A DNA stretch of 64,000 bases from Microbacterium murale (GCF_014635185.1 NZ_BMCM01000001.1:930001-994000), one strand, 5' to 3'; positions 17,083 to 25,940 are shown, counted from the stretch's first letter. Notes: generated by a model not told the origin, from the letters alone. Numbers and translations: made by a program.

Positions 17083-17813
17083 GCGGCCTGACCAGCCCCC
17101 TTCATGTCGGGGACCGGTGTGGTGGTGATGGAGTCACGCCACTTCCCGCCCTGCCCGAGACGGTGCTTGGCGCGCGTCTCGAGCGCGTTCATGCCCAGCG
17201 TGAGCAGGTAGGCGATCGCGAAGTAGATGAGCAACCCGAGTCCATACGCGAAGTACACGTCGGTCTGCACACGCAGCTTGTTCAACTCGGCCGTGAGGTC
17301 GACGATCGTGATCAGGTAGACGACGGCCGTGCCCTTCAGCAGCTGGATCAGCAGGTTGTTCAGCGAGGGGAGCATGAGCGCCCAGGCCTGCGGGAAGATC
17401 ACCCGCCACATGCGGTGCGAGCGGGACAGGCTCAGGGCTGTGGTCGCTTCCCACTGACCGGCCGGCACCGAGTTGATCGAGCCGCGCACGACCTCGGCGC
17501 CATAGGCGCCGTAGTTCAGGCCGAGGGCCAGGATGCCGGTGAAGACGGCAGGCATCTCGATCTCGAACGGCGGCAGCGGCAGCACGAAGAAGAAGAAGAA
17601 CAGCTGCACGAGCAGCGAGGTGCCGCGGAACAGTTCGATGATCGTGCGGGCGATGCCGCGCAGCACGATGTTCTCGAATCGTGCCAGCAGCCCGAGGCCG
17701 ATGGCGACGATGATCGCCAGGAGGGCGCCGCCCGCCGTCAACTGGAGCGTGATGAGCACTCCGTCGACGAGTTGGGGCAGCGCCCGCCAGAGCGCGTCGA
17801 AATTCTCAGTCAC
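17079..17813 (-). CDS. ehuC: Ectoine/hydroxyectoine-type ABC importer, permease C
   Basis: A 244-residue permease of the same family with helices beginning VLITLQLTAGGALLAII and the coupling motif GQWEATTALSLSRSHRMW. It ends with a short hydrophilic tail. It is placed between the binding protein (10 bp gap) and ehuD (overlap), as in other ehu operons. Confidence 0.8.
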   Translation of the reverse strand: MTENFDALWRALPQLVDGVLITLQLTAGGALLAIIVAIGLGLLARFENIVLRGIARTIIELFRGTSLLVQLFFFFFVLPLPPFEIEMPAVFTGILALGLNYGAYGAEVVRGSINSVPAGQWEATTALSLSRSHRMWRVIFPQAWALMLPSLNNLLIQLLKGTAVVYLITIVDLTAELNKLRVQTDVYFAYGLGLLIYFAIAYLLTLGMNALETRAKHRLGQGGKWRDSITTTPVPDMKGAGQAA

Positions 17814-17823
17814 AGGAGCCGGA

Positions 17824-18714
17824 TCAGCCCAGCTCGCCGGAGCAGAGCTGCTCGGTGGTCAGATCGGCCGGGGGCAGGTTCTCCGCGGTGAAGCCGAACG
17901 GCTCGACCAGGTCGAGGTACTTCGTCTCATCGCCGGTGATCTTGGCGAGTTCCTCGTTGTAGGCCTCGAGCAGCTCGGTGTCGTCCTGGCGGAACACCGT
18001 GGCGCCGGCGCCGATCTGCTCGACCCCGTCGATCTCCTGCACGAAGGCCTCTGTGGTCTCGACGTCGTCCATGCCCTCTGTCATCCAGTTGAGCGAGACG
18101 GCGGTCAGAGTGAAGGCGTCGGCACGACCGGACTGCACGATCTCGATACCGGCCTGGGCACTGTCGACCGGCACGGTGTTCGCGATGCCGAGGTCGGTCG
18201 CGTAGCCCTCTTCGATCGCACCCGACTGCACCGCGAGCGTGACGTCTCCGGCCGCGGCGACCGAATCGAGGTCGCTGAGGTTCTTGGGGTTGCCCTTGGG
18301 GACGACGAGGGTGGTCGTGTACATGATCTCGGGATCACTGAACGCGGCCTCTGCGCAGCGCTCAGGGAGGATCGACATGCCGGCGCTCACAGCGTCCCAG
18401 CGGCCGGCGTTGAGCCCGGGGATCAGCGAGTTCCAGTCGACCTCCTCGACCTCGATCTCGTCGATGCCGAGATTCTTGAAGATCTGCTCGTGCATCGCGA
18501 TGGTCGCGCCCGTCGGCTCGCCATCCTCGACCCACGAGTACGGCTGCTCGGAGGCGATCGCGAGTGTGATCTTGCCCTCTTCCTGCGCCTTCTCGAGCGT
18601 GTTCATGCCCTCGGTGTCGCTGCCGCCGCCTGATGAGCACCCGGCGAGAAGGCCGAGCGTCAGGGTTCCGACGGCGACTGTGGCGATGCCGATCCGTGTC
18701 GTTCTCTTCGTCAT
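17824..18714 (-). CDS. ehuB: Ectoine/hydroxyectoine-type substrate-binding lipoprotein
   Basis: A 296-residue periplasmic-binding-type lipoprotein: basic N-terminus, hydrophobic stretch, lipobox LLAGC with lipidated C26. The mature protein has the type-II binding fold of amino-acid receptors. The segment LIPGLNAGRWDAVSAGM followed by PERCAEAAFSDP closely resembles EhuB, including an unusual cysteine. The ATG at 18714 has GAGGA 4 bases upstream; a much longer open frame reading back through the gntR gene is a shadow. It is the first gene of the importer operon, divergent from gntR and preceded by two candidate operators. A related amino-acid receptor is the main alternative. Confidence 0.8.
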   Translation of the reverse strand: MTKRTTRIGIATVAVGTLTLGLLAGCSSGGGSDTEGMNTLEKAQEEGKITLAIASEQPYSWVEDGEPTGATIAMHEQIFKNLGIDEIEVEEVDWNSLIPGLNAGRWDAVSAGMSILPERCAEAAFSDPEIMYTTTLVVPKGNPKNLSDLDSVAAAGDVTLAVQSGAIEEGYATDLGIANTVPVDSAQAGIEIVQSGRADAFTLTAVSLNWMTEGMDDVETTEAFVQEIDGVEQIGAGATVFRQDDTELLEAYNEELAKITGDETKYLDLVEPFGFTAENLPPADLTTEQLCSGELG

Positions 18715-18793
18715 GATGTCCTCGCGTTCCGTATGAGTTCCGTATCCGGGCGCTCTGCACGGGCGCCGTTGACCGTGCCCCAGACTATGGAAT

Positions 18794-18842
18794 CTGTCGA
18801 TGGATGTACAGTCAGGCGCGCAGATTGTCGACACGTATACAA
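18794..18842. promoter_or_regulatory. Two matching GntR-type operators in the ehu/gntR divergent region
   Basis: CTGTCGATGGATGTACAG (18794-18811) and TTGTCGACACGTATACAA (18825-18842) are both imperfect dyads. They share the pattern yTGTCGAy-N2-rTrTACAr. Their centres are 31 bp apart, about three helical turns, so two dimers would bind the same face. They lie between the divergent ehuB and gntR starts. Confidence 0.7.
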
Positions 18843-18952
18843 AAACGTGATCATGAGGCAGACTGAGGAATCCTGATTCGACTTCGCAGAACGACGCGGA
18901 GGATCGACAATGAGATGTCCGCGGTTTCGCGCGACGGCTGGAAGGGATGCAC

Positions 18953-19714
18953 ATGGCTTCACACACCCCTCGCGCGGTTTCGCCGATCTCAATGGTGCGC
19001 GTCGCGCGACCGTCGACCGTCGACCTCATCACCGCCGAACTGCGCAGTGCCATCTTCACCGGCGCTCTGCCGGTGGGCAGCCCCATCGGCGAGGTCGAGA
19101 TGTCGTCGCAGCTGGGCGTGAGCCGCAGCCCGCTGCGGGAATCCACCCAGCGACTCGTGCAGGAGGGGCTGCTCACCGCATCCCCAGGCCGCGGCATGCG
19201 AGTGAGCGTCATCGGCCCCGAGCACGTCGCCGACGTGTACGACGCGCGCCTTGCCATCGAGGCCCAGGCCGTGCGGCTGATCATCAGGTCGGGTGCCGCG
19301 TCGGTACTCGACAGGCTTGAGAACGCGTATGCCGAGCTGGTCGCCGTGAGCGAGGGGACGGATGCACGCGCCATCGGCGATGCCGACATCGAGTTCCACC
19401 GAGAGCTCGTCGATTCGGCGCGCAGTCGCAGACTGACGCAGTACATGGCGACGCTCGCGATCGAGACGCGCATCGCCAGCTTCAGCGACCCGGGCGGCTA
19501 CACCGTTCGCCGTTCTGTCTCGGACACCTATCGGCAGTTGCTCGACGCGCTCGCCGCGGGTGACGTGCCGGCGGCGTTCCTCGCACTGGAGCAGCAGTTC
19601 GCCGAAGCCGTCGCGAGGTTGACCGGCAAGGACGACGATGTCGAGACGGTCGAGACTCCGGCCGATGCCGCGCCGCCCGCGATCGGACCGATCGAGCTCA
19701 CCGAAGAGGTCTGA
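18953..19714 (+). CDS. GntR-family regulator, FCD (FadR-like) subgroup
   Basis: A 253-residue regulator. The winged helix covers about residues 20-85 (TVDLITAELRSAIFTGALPVGS, then LGVSRSPLRESTQRL). A helical FCD effector domain follows, with the metal-ligand pattern DIEFHREL near residue 150. ATG 18953 is preferred because GGAAGGG ends 6 bases before it; an ATG at 18947 would add two residues. It probably represses the divergent ehu operon and itself through the paired operators and responds to the imported solute or a breakdown product. Confidence 0.88.
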   Translation: MASHTPRAVSPISMVRVARPSTVDLITAELRSAIFTGALPVGSPIGEVEMSSQLGVSRSPLRESTQRLVQEGLLTASPGRGMRVSVIGPEHVADVYDARLAIEAQAVRLIIRSGAASVLDRLENAYAELVAVSEGTDARAIGDADIEFHRELVDSARSRRLTQYMATLAIETRIASFSDPGGYTVRRSVSDTYRQLLDALAAGDVPAAFLALEQQFAEAVARLTGKDDDVETVETPADAAPPAIGPIELTEEV

Positions 19715-19738
19715 TGGCGGCTGCCGAGATGCCGGTGC

Positions 19739-22399
19739 TCAGTCCGTCGGCGCCAGCACCAGCGTGTCGACGGTCGCCTCATCCACGGCATCCGCGGTGA
19801 ACGCCCACGGCGTCTGGACGCCGCGTGACCAGTTCTCGGTCTGATCGACGTAGTGCGCGTGGAACGGATGCCCTGAGGCGCCGGTCAGGTGATTCCACGT
19901 CGACGCGTCGAAGTCCGACAGGTCGATGACCATGCGCATGGAGGGCACGGTGGTCGTGGCGTATCCCTCGCCGAGTTCCCAGCCGGTGGCGTTCACGACC
20001 GACGGCCCGCCGCCGACGGGATAGGGTCCGCGGTTGAACAGCGCTTCGATCGGGGCGATGCCGGATGAGCCGAGCGTGGCGTTCTTCAGCGTGATGGCGT
20101 GCAGGTCGCCCCAGTTCCATCGCGAGACCGCCGTGCCCTGCAGACCGGCGAGCTCGTCGTAGGCCTGCTCGGCAGACAGGGCGAGCATCTCTTCCATTCC
20201 GGAGACGTCGATGTTCTCGTTCGTCCAGAGCGGGTCGGTCGGGTCGTCGAGCAGCGCCGAGACCACCGTGAACAGGCGGCCCTGACCGTCGTGCGGCAGC
20301 GGCTTCTCGCGCTGCTCGAACAGGTTCAGCACCAGGTTCGACCACAGCACGTTCGCATAGGCGGCCGCTGCCGAATCCGCGTTGTTCTGCGCATCCCAGG
20401 TGCGCAGCAGCGCGATGGCGTCTTCAGGGCCGGTGCCCTTCACCTCGATGTCGGCCACGACCGCCGCGAGCTTCTTGCCGATCCACATCTCGTTGTCGTT
20501 CTGGATGTCGCGCATGTCCTGCGCGGTGAGCGGTGCCGCCGCTGCGCGGCGTTCGATCATGTGGGTGATCCGAGCGGCGCGGTAGCCGTAGTCCCAGTCG
20601 CGGGAGAGGAAGTGGTCGTAGTCGTCCGTGACGATCGCGTTGTTCGCCGTGACGATGTATCCCGAGCTCGGATTGTAGGAGACGGGCAGCTCTTCGAAGT
20701 CGATGAACCCGGTCCAGTCATAGCTGCTGTCCCAACCGGGCTGCGGGATCCATCCGTCACCTGCGCCGCGGATCGGCAGACGGCCGGGCGCCTGGTATCC
20801 GATGTTGCCCTCGACGTCAGCGTAGATCAGGTTCTGCGCCGGCACATCGAACAGCGATGCCGCATACCGGAAGTCTTCGAAGTCCTGAGCCGTGGCGAGG
20901 GCGAAGATCGCGGTCGCGGTGCTGCCGGCATCCAGCGCCGTCCAACGAAGGCTCACGGCGTACTCGCCCGAGAGTGCGGCTGACGCATCCGTCTCTCCCT
21001 GGGTGAGGGCGTCGCCGTCTGCCGCGACCTGACCGTCGGCGACGGCGGTGAAGTCATCGGTGAGGCCGGAGATGATCGGACCGTGCACGGTCGAGCGGAT
21101 GGTGAGATCGATGTCGTCTCCGCCGGCGACCTTGACCGTCTCTTCGCGCACGTCGAGCGGCACGAGGGCGCCATCGCGCCAGTACTCATCTCCGTCGACC
21201 TTCTCGATGTAGAGGTCGGCGACGTCGGTCGTGAGGTTCGTGAAGCCCCAGGCCACCTGGGCGTTGTGGCCGATCACGATGCCCGGTAGGCCGGAGAACG
21301 AGAAGCCGCCGACGTCGAACGGGCATTCGTCGGTGACCTCTGAGCAGCGCAGCTGCACCTGATACCAGACGGACGGCAGGGATGACCCCAGGTGCGGGTC
21401 ATTCGCCAGGAGAGGCATGCCGCTCTCGGTGAGCTGACCGGAGACGACCCACGAGTTCGATCCGATGCCCTCGCCGACATCTCCGACCAGCATGCTCGCC
21501 GCCGCGACGACACTGTCGGCGTCCTGCCACTCGATCGTGGACACCGCGGTCTGCACCTGCGAATCGTCGGTCGTACCCGCATCCGTCGAGAAGGCGGCGG
21601 GCGCGGCATCCGTTGCCGCCTCGAGGGCGGGCACCGTCGACAGCTTGGGAACGATCACCGGGTTCTGGTCGAACGGATACGCGGGGTAGAGCTGTTCGAG
21701 CAGATCGACGCTCTCGGCCGGGACCGCTGGGTCGCCGACCTCGGCGACCAGAAGTGCGCGCTCGGTCTCGTCTTCGATGTTCGTGCGCAGGTCCCATGCC
21801 ATCGCCTTGAGCCAGGCGACGGAATCCGCCGGTTCCCACGCCTCGACCTCGTAGTGGGGGTTCTGTATGCCGAGAACGGCATATTCCAGGGAGAGGTCGG
21901 CGCCGTCACGCGTTTCGAGGTACGCGTTCACGCCGTCGGCGTATGCCTGGTAGTAGGCGAGCGTGGTCTCGTCCATCGCCTCGACCTCCTGCTCGGCGAC
22001 ATCGCGCCAGCCGAGTGTGCGCAGGAACATGTCGGTCGGGGCCTGCGATTCGCCGAACATCTCGGCGACGCGGCCTGATGTCACGTGCCTGCGGAAGTCC
22101 ATCTCGAAGAAGCGATCCTGCGCGTGCACGAAGCCCTGCGCGTAGAACAGGTCGTGCGAGGAGTCGGCGGTGATGGTCGGCACGCCGAGGTCGTCGCGCT
22201 GCACGGTGACCTCTGCGGCGAGCCCGCCGAGTTCGATCTCGCCGGCGGTCTGCGGGAACGACCGCTGGATCGTCCAGACCACGAAGAACGCCGCAGCGAC
22301 CGCGATCACGGTCAACCCGGCGACGACTCCGAAGGCGATGCGGCCGATCCTGACTCCCAGACGGCGGGATGCAGGAGATTCGACAGGTTCGATCGTCAT
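19739..22399 (-). CDS. Penicillin-acylase-family (Ntn) amidohydrolase, membrane-anchored
   Basis: An 886-residue precursor. A single helix (about residues 20-43) anchors it in the membrane, followed by the alpha-subunit region (QRDDLGVPTITAD). The spacer and autocleavage site come next: G313-S314 in IGSNSWVVSG, where S314 becomes the N-terminal nucleophile of the beta subunit. The beta part carries NDPHLG, the substrate-proximal GHNAQVAWGFTN and a conserved asparagine segment, YIVTANNAI. Family members hydrolyse amides such as penicillin G, acyl-homoserine lactones or other acylated amines; specificity cannot be read here. The enzyme should act outside the membrane. It is monocistronic and convergent with gntR. 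Confidence 0.9.
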   Translation of the reverse strand: MTIEPVESPASRRLGVRIGRIAFGVVAGLTVIAVAAAFFVVWTIQRSFPQTAGEIELGGLAAEVTVQRDDLGVPTITADSSHDLFYAQGFVHAQDRFFEMDFRRHVTSGRVAEMFGESQAPTDMFLRTLGWRDVAEQEVEAMDETTLAYYQAYADGVNAYLETRDGADLSLEYAVLGIQNPHYEVEAWEPADSVAWLKAMAWDLRTNIEDETERALLVAEVGDPAVPAESVDLLEQLYPAYPFDQNPVIVPKLSTVPALEAATDAAPAAFSTDAGTTDDSQVQTAVSTIEWQDADSVVAAASMLVGDVGEGIGSNSWVVSGQLTESGMPLLANDPHLGSSLPSVWYQVQLRCSEVTDECPFDVGGFSFSGLPGIVIGHNAQVAWGFTNLTTDVADLYIEKVDGDEYWRDGALVPLDVREETVKVAGGDDIDLTIRSTVHGPIISGLTDDFTAVADGQVAADGDALTQGETDASAALSGEYAVSLRWTALDAGSTATAIFALATAQDFEDFRYAASLFDVPAQNLIYADVEGNIGYQAPGRLPIRGAGDGWIPQPGWDSSYDWTGFIDFEELPVSYNPSSGYIVTANNAIVTDDYDHFLSRDWDYGYRAARITHMIERRAAAAPLTAQDMRDIQNDNEMWIGKKLAAVVADIEVKGTGPEDAIALLRTWDAQNNADSAAAAYANVLWSNLVLNLFEQREKPLPHDGQGRLFTVVSALLDDPTDPLWTNENIDVSGMEEMLALSAEQAYDELAGLQGTAVSRWNWGDLHAITLKNATLGSSGIAPIEALFNRGPYPVGGGPSVVNATGWELGEGYATTTVPSMRMVIDLSDFDASTWNHLTGASGHPFHAHYVDQTENWSRGVQTPWAFTADAVDEATVDTLVLAPTD

Positions 22400-22448
22400 T
22401 GAGCGTTCTTTCAGGGTCGCCGGCGGGATCCGGTCTCACCGTTCCCAG

Positions 22449-22470
22449 GAGCGCGTTTCGGGACGCGCTC
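22449..22470 (-). terminator. Terminator-like hairpin after the YhgE operon
   Basis: GAGCGCGT (22449-22456) pairs perfectly with ACGCGCTC (22463-22470) around TTCGGG, and three further pairs form beyond a one-base bulge. It lies 33 bp past the stop of the leftward YhgE/Pip gene. No U tract is present. Confidence 0.45.
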
Positions 22471-22503
22471 TGGAAGCCTACTCTCGATCGCCATCGCGCC
22501 GAC

Positions 22504-24372
22504 TCACCCGATCAGACTCGGCTGCAGATCGCGCAGCGTGCGGCGATGCGTCATCCGTGTCACGCCGATCATCGCGAGCAGCAGTGCGCCGACGAGCCAC
22601 ATCGCGAGCACTGCCAGATCCCACCACGCACGCGCGAAGTTGCCGCCGTACATGAGTTGGCGCATCGCATCCACGACATAGCCGAGCGGCAGCACGTGAT
22701 GCAGCGCGGCGAGTGGTGCAGGAAGGGTCTGCCACGGGAATGTGCCGCCCGCCGTGACCAGTTGCAGCACCATGAGCACGAGTCCGAGGAACTGACCCAC
22801 CGACCCCAGCCACACGTTGAGTGCCAGGATGATCGCCGCGAACGTCGCTGACGCGAGCACCATGACCCCGAGCGTGCCGAGCGCATTGTCGAAGCGGAAC
22901 CCGAGCGTGATCGCCAGAATGCCCATGAGCCCCACCATCTGCAGCGCACCGAGGGCGGCAGGGGTGAGCCAGCCGGCCAGGGTGATGCGGACGGGGGAGT
23001 GCAGCGCGGTGACGGCCCGGCGAGACACGGGCTTCACGATCAGGAACAACGCGTAGATGCCGATCCAGGCCGCCAGTGCCGCGAAGAACGGAGCGAGCCC
23101 CGCGCCGTAGTCCTCTGCCGACGCGACCTTGTCGCTCGAGACACGCAAGGGATCGGAGATCGTGTCGGCCTGGGCCTTGCGCAACTCCGGTGTGGATGCC
23201 GGAATCTGCTCCACCCCGTTCGCGAGGCCGTCGCGCAGTTCGACGGTGCCGTCGGCGAGGGTGGCGAGGCCGTCGCGCAGTTGGATGGCGCCGTCGTTCG
23301 CCGCGGCAGCACCGGTCGCCGCAGCGCTGGCGCCGGTCGCCACTGTGCTGGCGCCGTCGGACAGCGTGCGTGCGCTCGAGGCCAATGTGGCCGCGCCCGC
23401 GGCGAGCTGATCGATCCTGCTCACAGCATCCTGCACTGTGGTGTTGCCCTGCTGCAGCCGCTCTCCGAGCGGATCCAGTTTGGCGAGCACGGCGTCGATC
23501 TCCTCCTGCGTCAGTCCCTGAGATGCAAGGGTGTCTGCGATGTCAGTGCGGATCTGCGGGAGCGTGTCTGCGGCATCCTGCACGATGCCTCCTGCCTGAT
23601 CGGCGACGTCGGCGATCTGCTGATTGCCGTCGCTGACCTGCTGCGCACCATCGGCGAGCTGGGAGGCGCCGCTCGCGAGCTGAGCCGTTCCGTCGGCGAG
23701 CTGCGCGGTGCCGTCTGCGAGCTGTGTGGTCCCGTCGGCGAGCGTCACGCTGCCGGTGGATGCCGTGGCTGCACCGTCCGCGAGCTGGGAGGCACCGTCC
23801 GCCGCATCGGACAAGGAGTCGCGCACATCGCTGAGTCCAGTGAGAAGGCGTTCGGCTGCTTCACTCCCGACCATCTGGGCGACGGAACTGCGGATCTTCT
23901 CCACCGCCTGCGTGCCCATGGAAGAGGCCAGGTAGTTGTTGGCGTCGTTCGTCTCGAGCTCGATGACCGCCTGGTGCGGATCCGTACCGGAGGCCGACGT
24001 CAACGCTGCGGAGAAGTCGGAGGGGATCGTCACGGTGAAGTCGACCGTGCCGTCGTGGAGCGCCGTGGTCGCGGCATCCGCCGTCATCTTCTGCCAGTCG
24101 AAGGCATTGCCCTCGACGAGGTTCTCGGCGACGTCGTCACCGTAGTTGACGGTCTCGTCCGCTCCTTCGGCGTTCGTGCTGGTGGCGCCCTCGTCCTGCA
24201 CGACCAGCGCGACCGGCACCTCGGAGAACTTGGCGTACGGGTCCTGATTGGCCCACAGGTAGAGGCCGCCGTAGAGGATCGGTACGCACATGAGAGCGAT
24301 CAGGGCGATGATGCCCATGCGGCTCGCCGTGAGGCGCCGCAGCTCGGCGGCGATCATGGGGATGACCTTCAT
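22504..24372 (-). CDS. YhgE/Pip-type ABC-2 family membrane export protein
   Basis: A 622-residue protein. One N-terminal helix (IIALIALMCVPILYGGLYLW) is followed by a large external region of about 380 residues with a run of LADGTxQ heptads (coiled-coil-like). Five or so C-terminal helices of the ABC-2 permease type then follow. This architecture is that of phage-infection-protein/YhgE and of mycobacterial-type exporters. The ATG at 24372 has an excellent GGAGG 9 bases upstream; a longer reading frame is a shadow. Its start overlaps the upstream pseudo-ATPase gene by 4 bp. The cargo is unknown. The upstream TetR suggests induction by a small molecule. Confidence 0.88.
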   Translation of the reverse strand: MKVIPMIAAELRRLTASRMGIIALIALMCVPILYGGLYLWANQDPYAKFSEVPVALVVQDEGATSTNAEGADETVNYGDDVAENLVEGNAFDWQKMTADAATTALHDGTVDFTVTIPSDFSAALTSASGTDPHQAVIELETNDANNYLASSMGTQAVEKIRSSVAQMVGSEAAERLLTGLSDVRDSLSDAADGASQLADGAATASTGSVTLADGTTQLADGTAQLADGTAQLASGASQLADGAQQVSDGNQQIADVADQAGGIVQDAADTLPQIRTDIADTLASQGLTQEEIDAVLAKLDPLGERLQQGNTTVQDAVSRIDQLAAGAATLASSARTLSDGASTVATGASAAATGAAAANDGAIQLRDGLATLADGTVELRDGLANGVEQIPASTPELRKAQADTISDPLRVSSDKVASAEDYGAGLAPFFAALAAWIGIYALFLIVKPVSRRAVTALHSPVRITLAGWLTPAALGALQMVGLMGILAITLGFRFDNALGTLGVMVLASATFAAIILALNVWLGSVGQFLGLVLMVLQLVTAGGTFPWQTLPAPLAALHHVLPLGYVVDAMRQLMYGGNFARAWWDLAVLAMWLVGALLLAMIGVTRMTHRRTLRDLQPSLIG

Positions 24373-25067
24373 CGCAGGCCTCCTTCCTCGTTCGGGTCGT
24401 CCTCGTCGGTGTCGTTCTCGGCCAGCTCCAGCACCAGCGGGGGGATCGGACCGGAAGCGTTGATCGCCTCCAGCTCGTGCATGCGCTCGAGGGCGACGGC
24501 CGCGGAGCCGCCGATGATGACGAGCATGGCGTAGCCGCGGTCGGCGAACTCCGACGCGATGCGCCACCACCCGTCCGGGCTGCCGCCGTGGCGGTCGGGA
24601 GAGACGAGCACGATACCCTCGGTGCCCTTGCGCAGCACGGCGAGCTCGCACATGATGCGCACGCGCGCGGCCGGGTCGACGTTGCCGATCGGCACCGAAG
24701 CCAGTTCTGCGAAGCCGAGCTGCGTGAGCCAGCGGCGGGCGTGGATCGGCGTCGCACCGACCCCCGCGAACATCAGTTCCTCTCCGACGACTCCAGCAAC
24801 GGTGATGTCGGCGTGAGGGTCGCTCACGTCCGGCGCGTCCACGAGGGCGATCGTGCGCCGCAGCAGGCGATTGTCCGTGTCGCCGTCGATCGTCACTCGA
24901 CCGGTCTCCGGGCTCATCCGTCCGCTCGCGATCAGGCCGAGCACCGTCGGGCGTTGTTGGGTCTCGGCCAGGGCGAACCGCACGGCGCCGGTGTGGAATT
25001 CGAGGCTCGTGGGGGGCAGAGCCTGGCCGCCGCGCCCCTTGCTCACGTTGTGGAGCGTGATCCTCAT
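24369..25067 (-). CDS. ABC-ATPase-like protein with eroded catalytic motifs
   Basis: A 232-residue protein that threads onto an ABC ATPase (ITLHNVSKGRGGQALPPTSLEF... then SGRMSPETGRVTIDG), but its catalytic motifs are gone. The Walker A position reads LAETQQRPT instead of GxxGxGKT, the signature region reads GNVDPAARV instead of LSGGQ, and Walker B reads IVLVSPDRHG instead of LLLDEP. The C-terminus is acidic. It should not hydrolyse ATP in the normal way and may be a structural or regulatory partner of the YhgE-type protein. Coupled by 4-bp overlaps to tetR upstream and yhgE downstream. Confidence 0.7.
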   Translation of the reverse strand: MRITLHNVSKGRGGQALPPTSLEFHTGAVRFALAETQQRPTVLGLIASGRMSPETGRVTIDGDTDNRLLRRTIALVDAPDVSDPHADITVAGVVGEELMFAGVGATPIHARRWLTQLGFAELASVPIGNVDPAARVRIMCELAVLRKGTEGIVLVSPDRHGGSPDGWWRIASEFADRGYAMLVIIGGSAAVALERMHELEAINASGPIPPLVLELAENDTDEDDPNEEGGLR

Positions 25068-25726
25068 GCGTCGACCTCCTGGTCGTGCTCGATCGAGGTG
25101 CGCGAGGTGGCGATCGTCTCGGTCTGGATGATCTCGGGATGCCTGGCGAGCAGTGCGTCGGCGTCGCGCCAGGAGAGCCCGGCGATGCTCAGGACGGCGC
25201 GGACGGCGGTGGCCGCGGCATCCGGGCCGATCAGATCGACGCGCACGACCGCACGGGCGGTCTCCTCGATGAGACGGGCGAGTACGTCTCCGGGCACGTC
25301 GGTGCGCAGCGTGCCGGTGCGGCGCCCACGCTCCACGATCTGCGACACCGTCCGGCGCAGCGGCGCGAGTGCGGCGGCGGTGTCGGCGACGTGCGCATCG
25401 TCGAGCGCGATGGCGGTGACCGTCTGGATGTGTGCGACCTCGTGCCAGAGCCTGGAGGCGAGCTGGGCGAGCGCCACACGGGCGTCGTCGGCGAGCGGCT
25501 GCTCGGCGAGGGCGTTGAAGCGCTGCGCGCCGATGCGGATCAGCTCGGCGATCAGAGCGGAGCGGTCGTCGAAGTGGCCGTACAGTGCTCGACGCGAGAG
25601 GCCAGCGGTGCGGGCGATCAGGTCGATCGAGGCGTTGGGGTCCCGGGTGAGCGCGGTGCGGGCGGCGACCAGGATGCTCTCGCGATTGGCCTGCGCGTCG
25701 CGGCGGGGTGCGCGAGCTGCTGTCAT
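25064..25726 (-). CDS. TetR-family transcriptional regulator
   Basis: A 220-residue regulator. The N-terminal helix-turn-helix (RESILVAARTALT... IDLIARTAGLSRRALYGHF) is canonical TetR; the ligand domain is all-helical and diverged. The ATG at 25726 is chosen over a start 12 codons upstream because the longer form would begin inside the operator. It heads the operon tetR / pseudo-ATPase / yhgE and has a perfect 13-bp-arm palindrome 12 bp before its start, so it almost certainly represses its own operon. Confidence 0.9.
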   Translation of the reverse strand: MTAARAPRRDAQANRESILVAARTALTRDPNASIDLIARTAGLSRRALYGHFDDRSALIAELIRIGAQRFNALAEQPLADDARVALAQLASRLWHEVAHIQTVTAIALDDAHVADTAAALAPLRRTVSQIVERGRRTGTLRTDVPGDVLARLIEETARAVVRVDLIGPDAAATAVRAVLSIAGLSWRDADALLARHPEIIQTETIATSRTSIEHDQEVDA

Positions 25727-25738
25727 GCGACCTATTCT

Positions 25739-25768
25739 ACGATCTTGCACACTATTGTGCAAGATCGT
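25739..25768. promoter_or_regulatory. TetR operator, perfect 13-bp inverted arms
   Basis: ACGATCTTGCACA (25739-25751) and TGTGCAAGATCGT (25756-25768) are exact inverted repeats separated by CTAT. The site lies 12 bp upstream of the tetR start and about 170 bp upstream of the divergent metallophosphoesterase gene. Confidence 0.85.
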
Positions 25769-25940
25769 GTGTGCGGGAGCGAAGATTGGCCGTCGCCGGC
25801 TCAGTCGTCGCCGGCGACTCCTACGCGTCGCCTCGCGTTCATCAACCGCTCACCGTCACGTCATGGAAGGTGAGTGCGCGCTCCCTAGCCTCGTCAGGTC
25901 CGACTGCCCAGAGCCATCCGAGATGGAGTCAACCGACGAC

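Noticed and set aside
23640-23800. Short regularly spaced DNA repeats that resemble a CRISPR array
   Set aside because: They are 21-bp codon-level repeats encoding LADGTxQ heptads of the YhgE-type protein, with no spacers.
22999-24534. A 511-residue plus-strand open frame opposite the YhgE gene
   Set aside because: It mirrors the LADG heptads of the real gene in reverse, has no recognisable domain and no ribosome site.
24477-25940. Long N-terminal extension of the metallophosphoesterase reading frame
   Set aside because: It runs antisense through the tetR and pseudo-ATPase genes and the TetR operator; a signal peptide begins at 25941.
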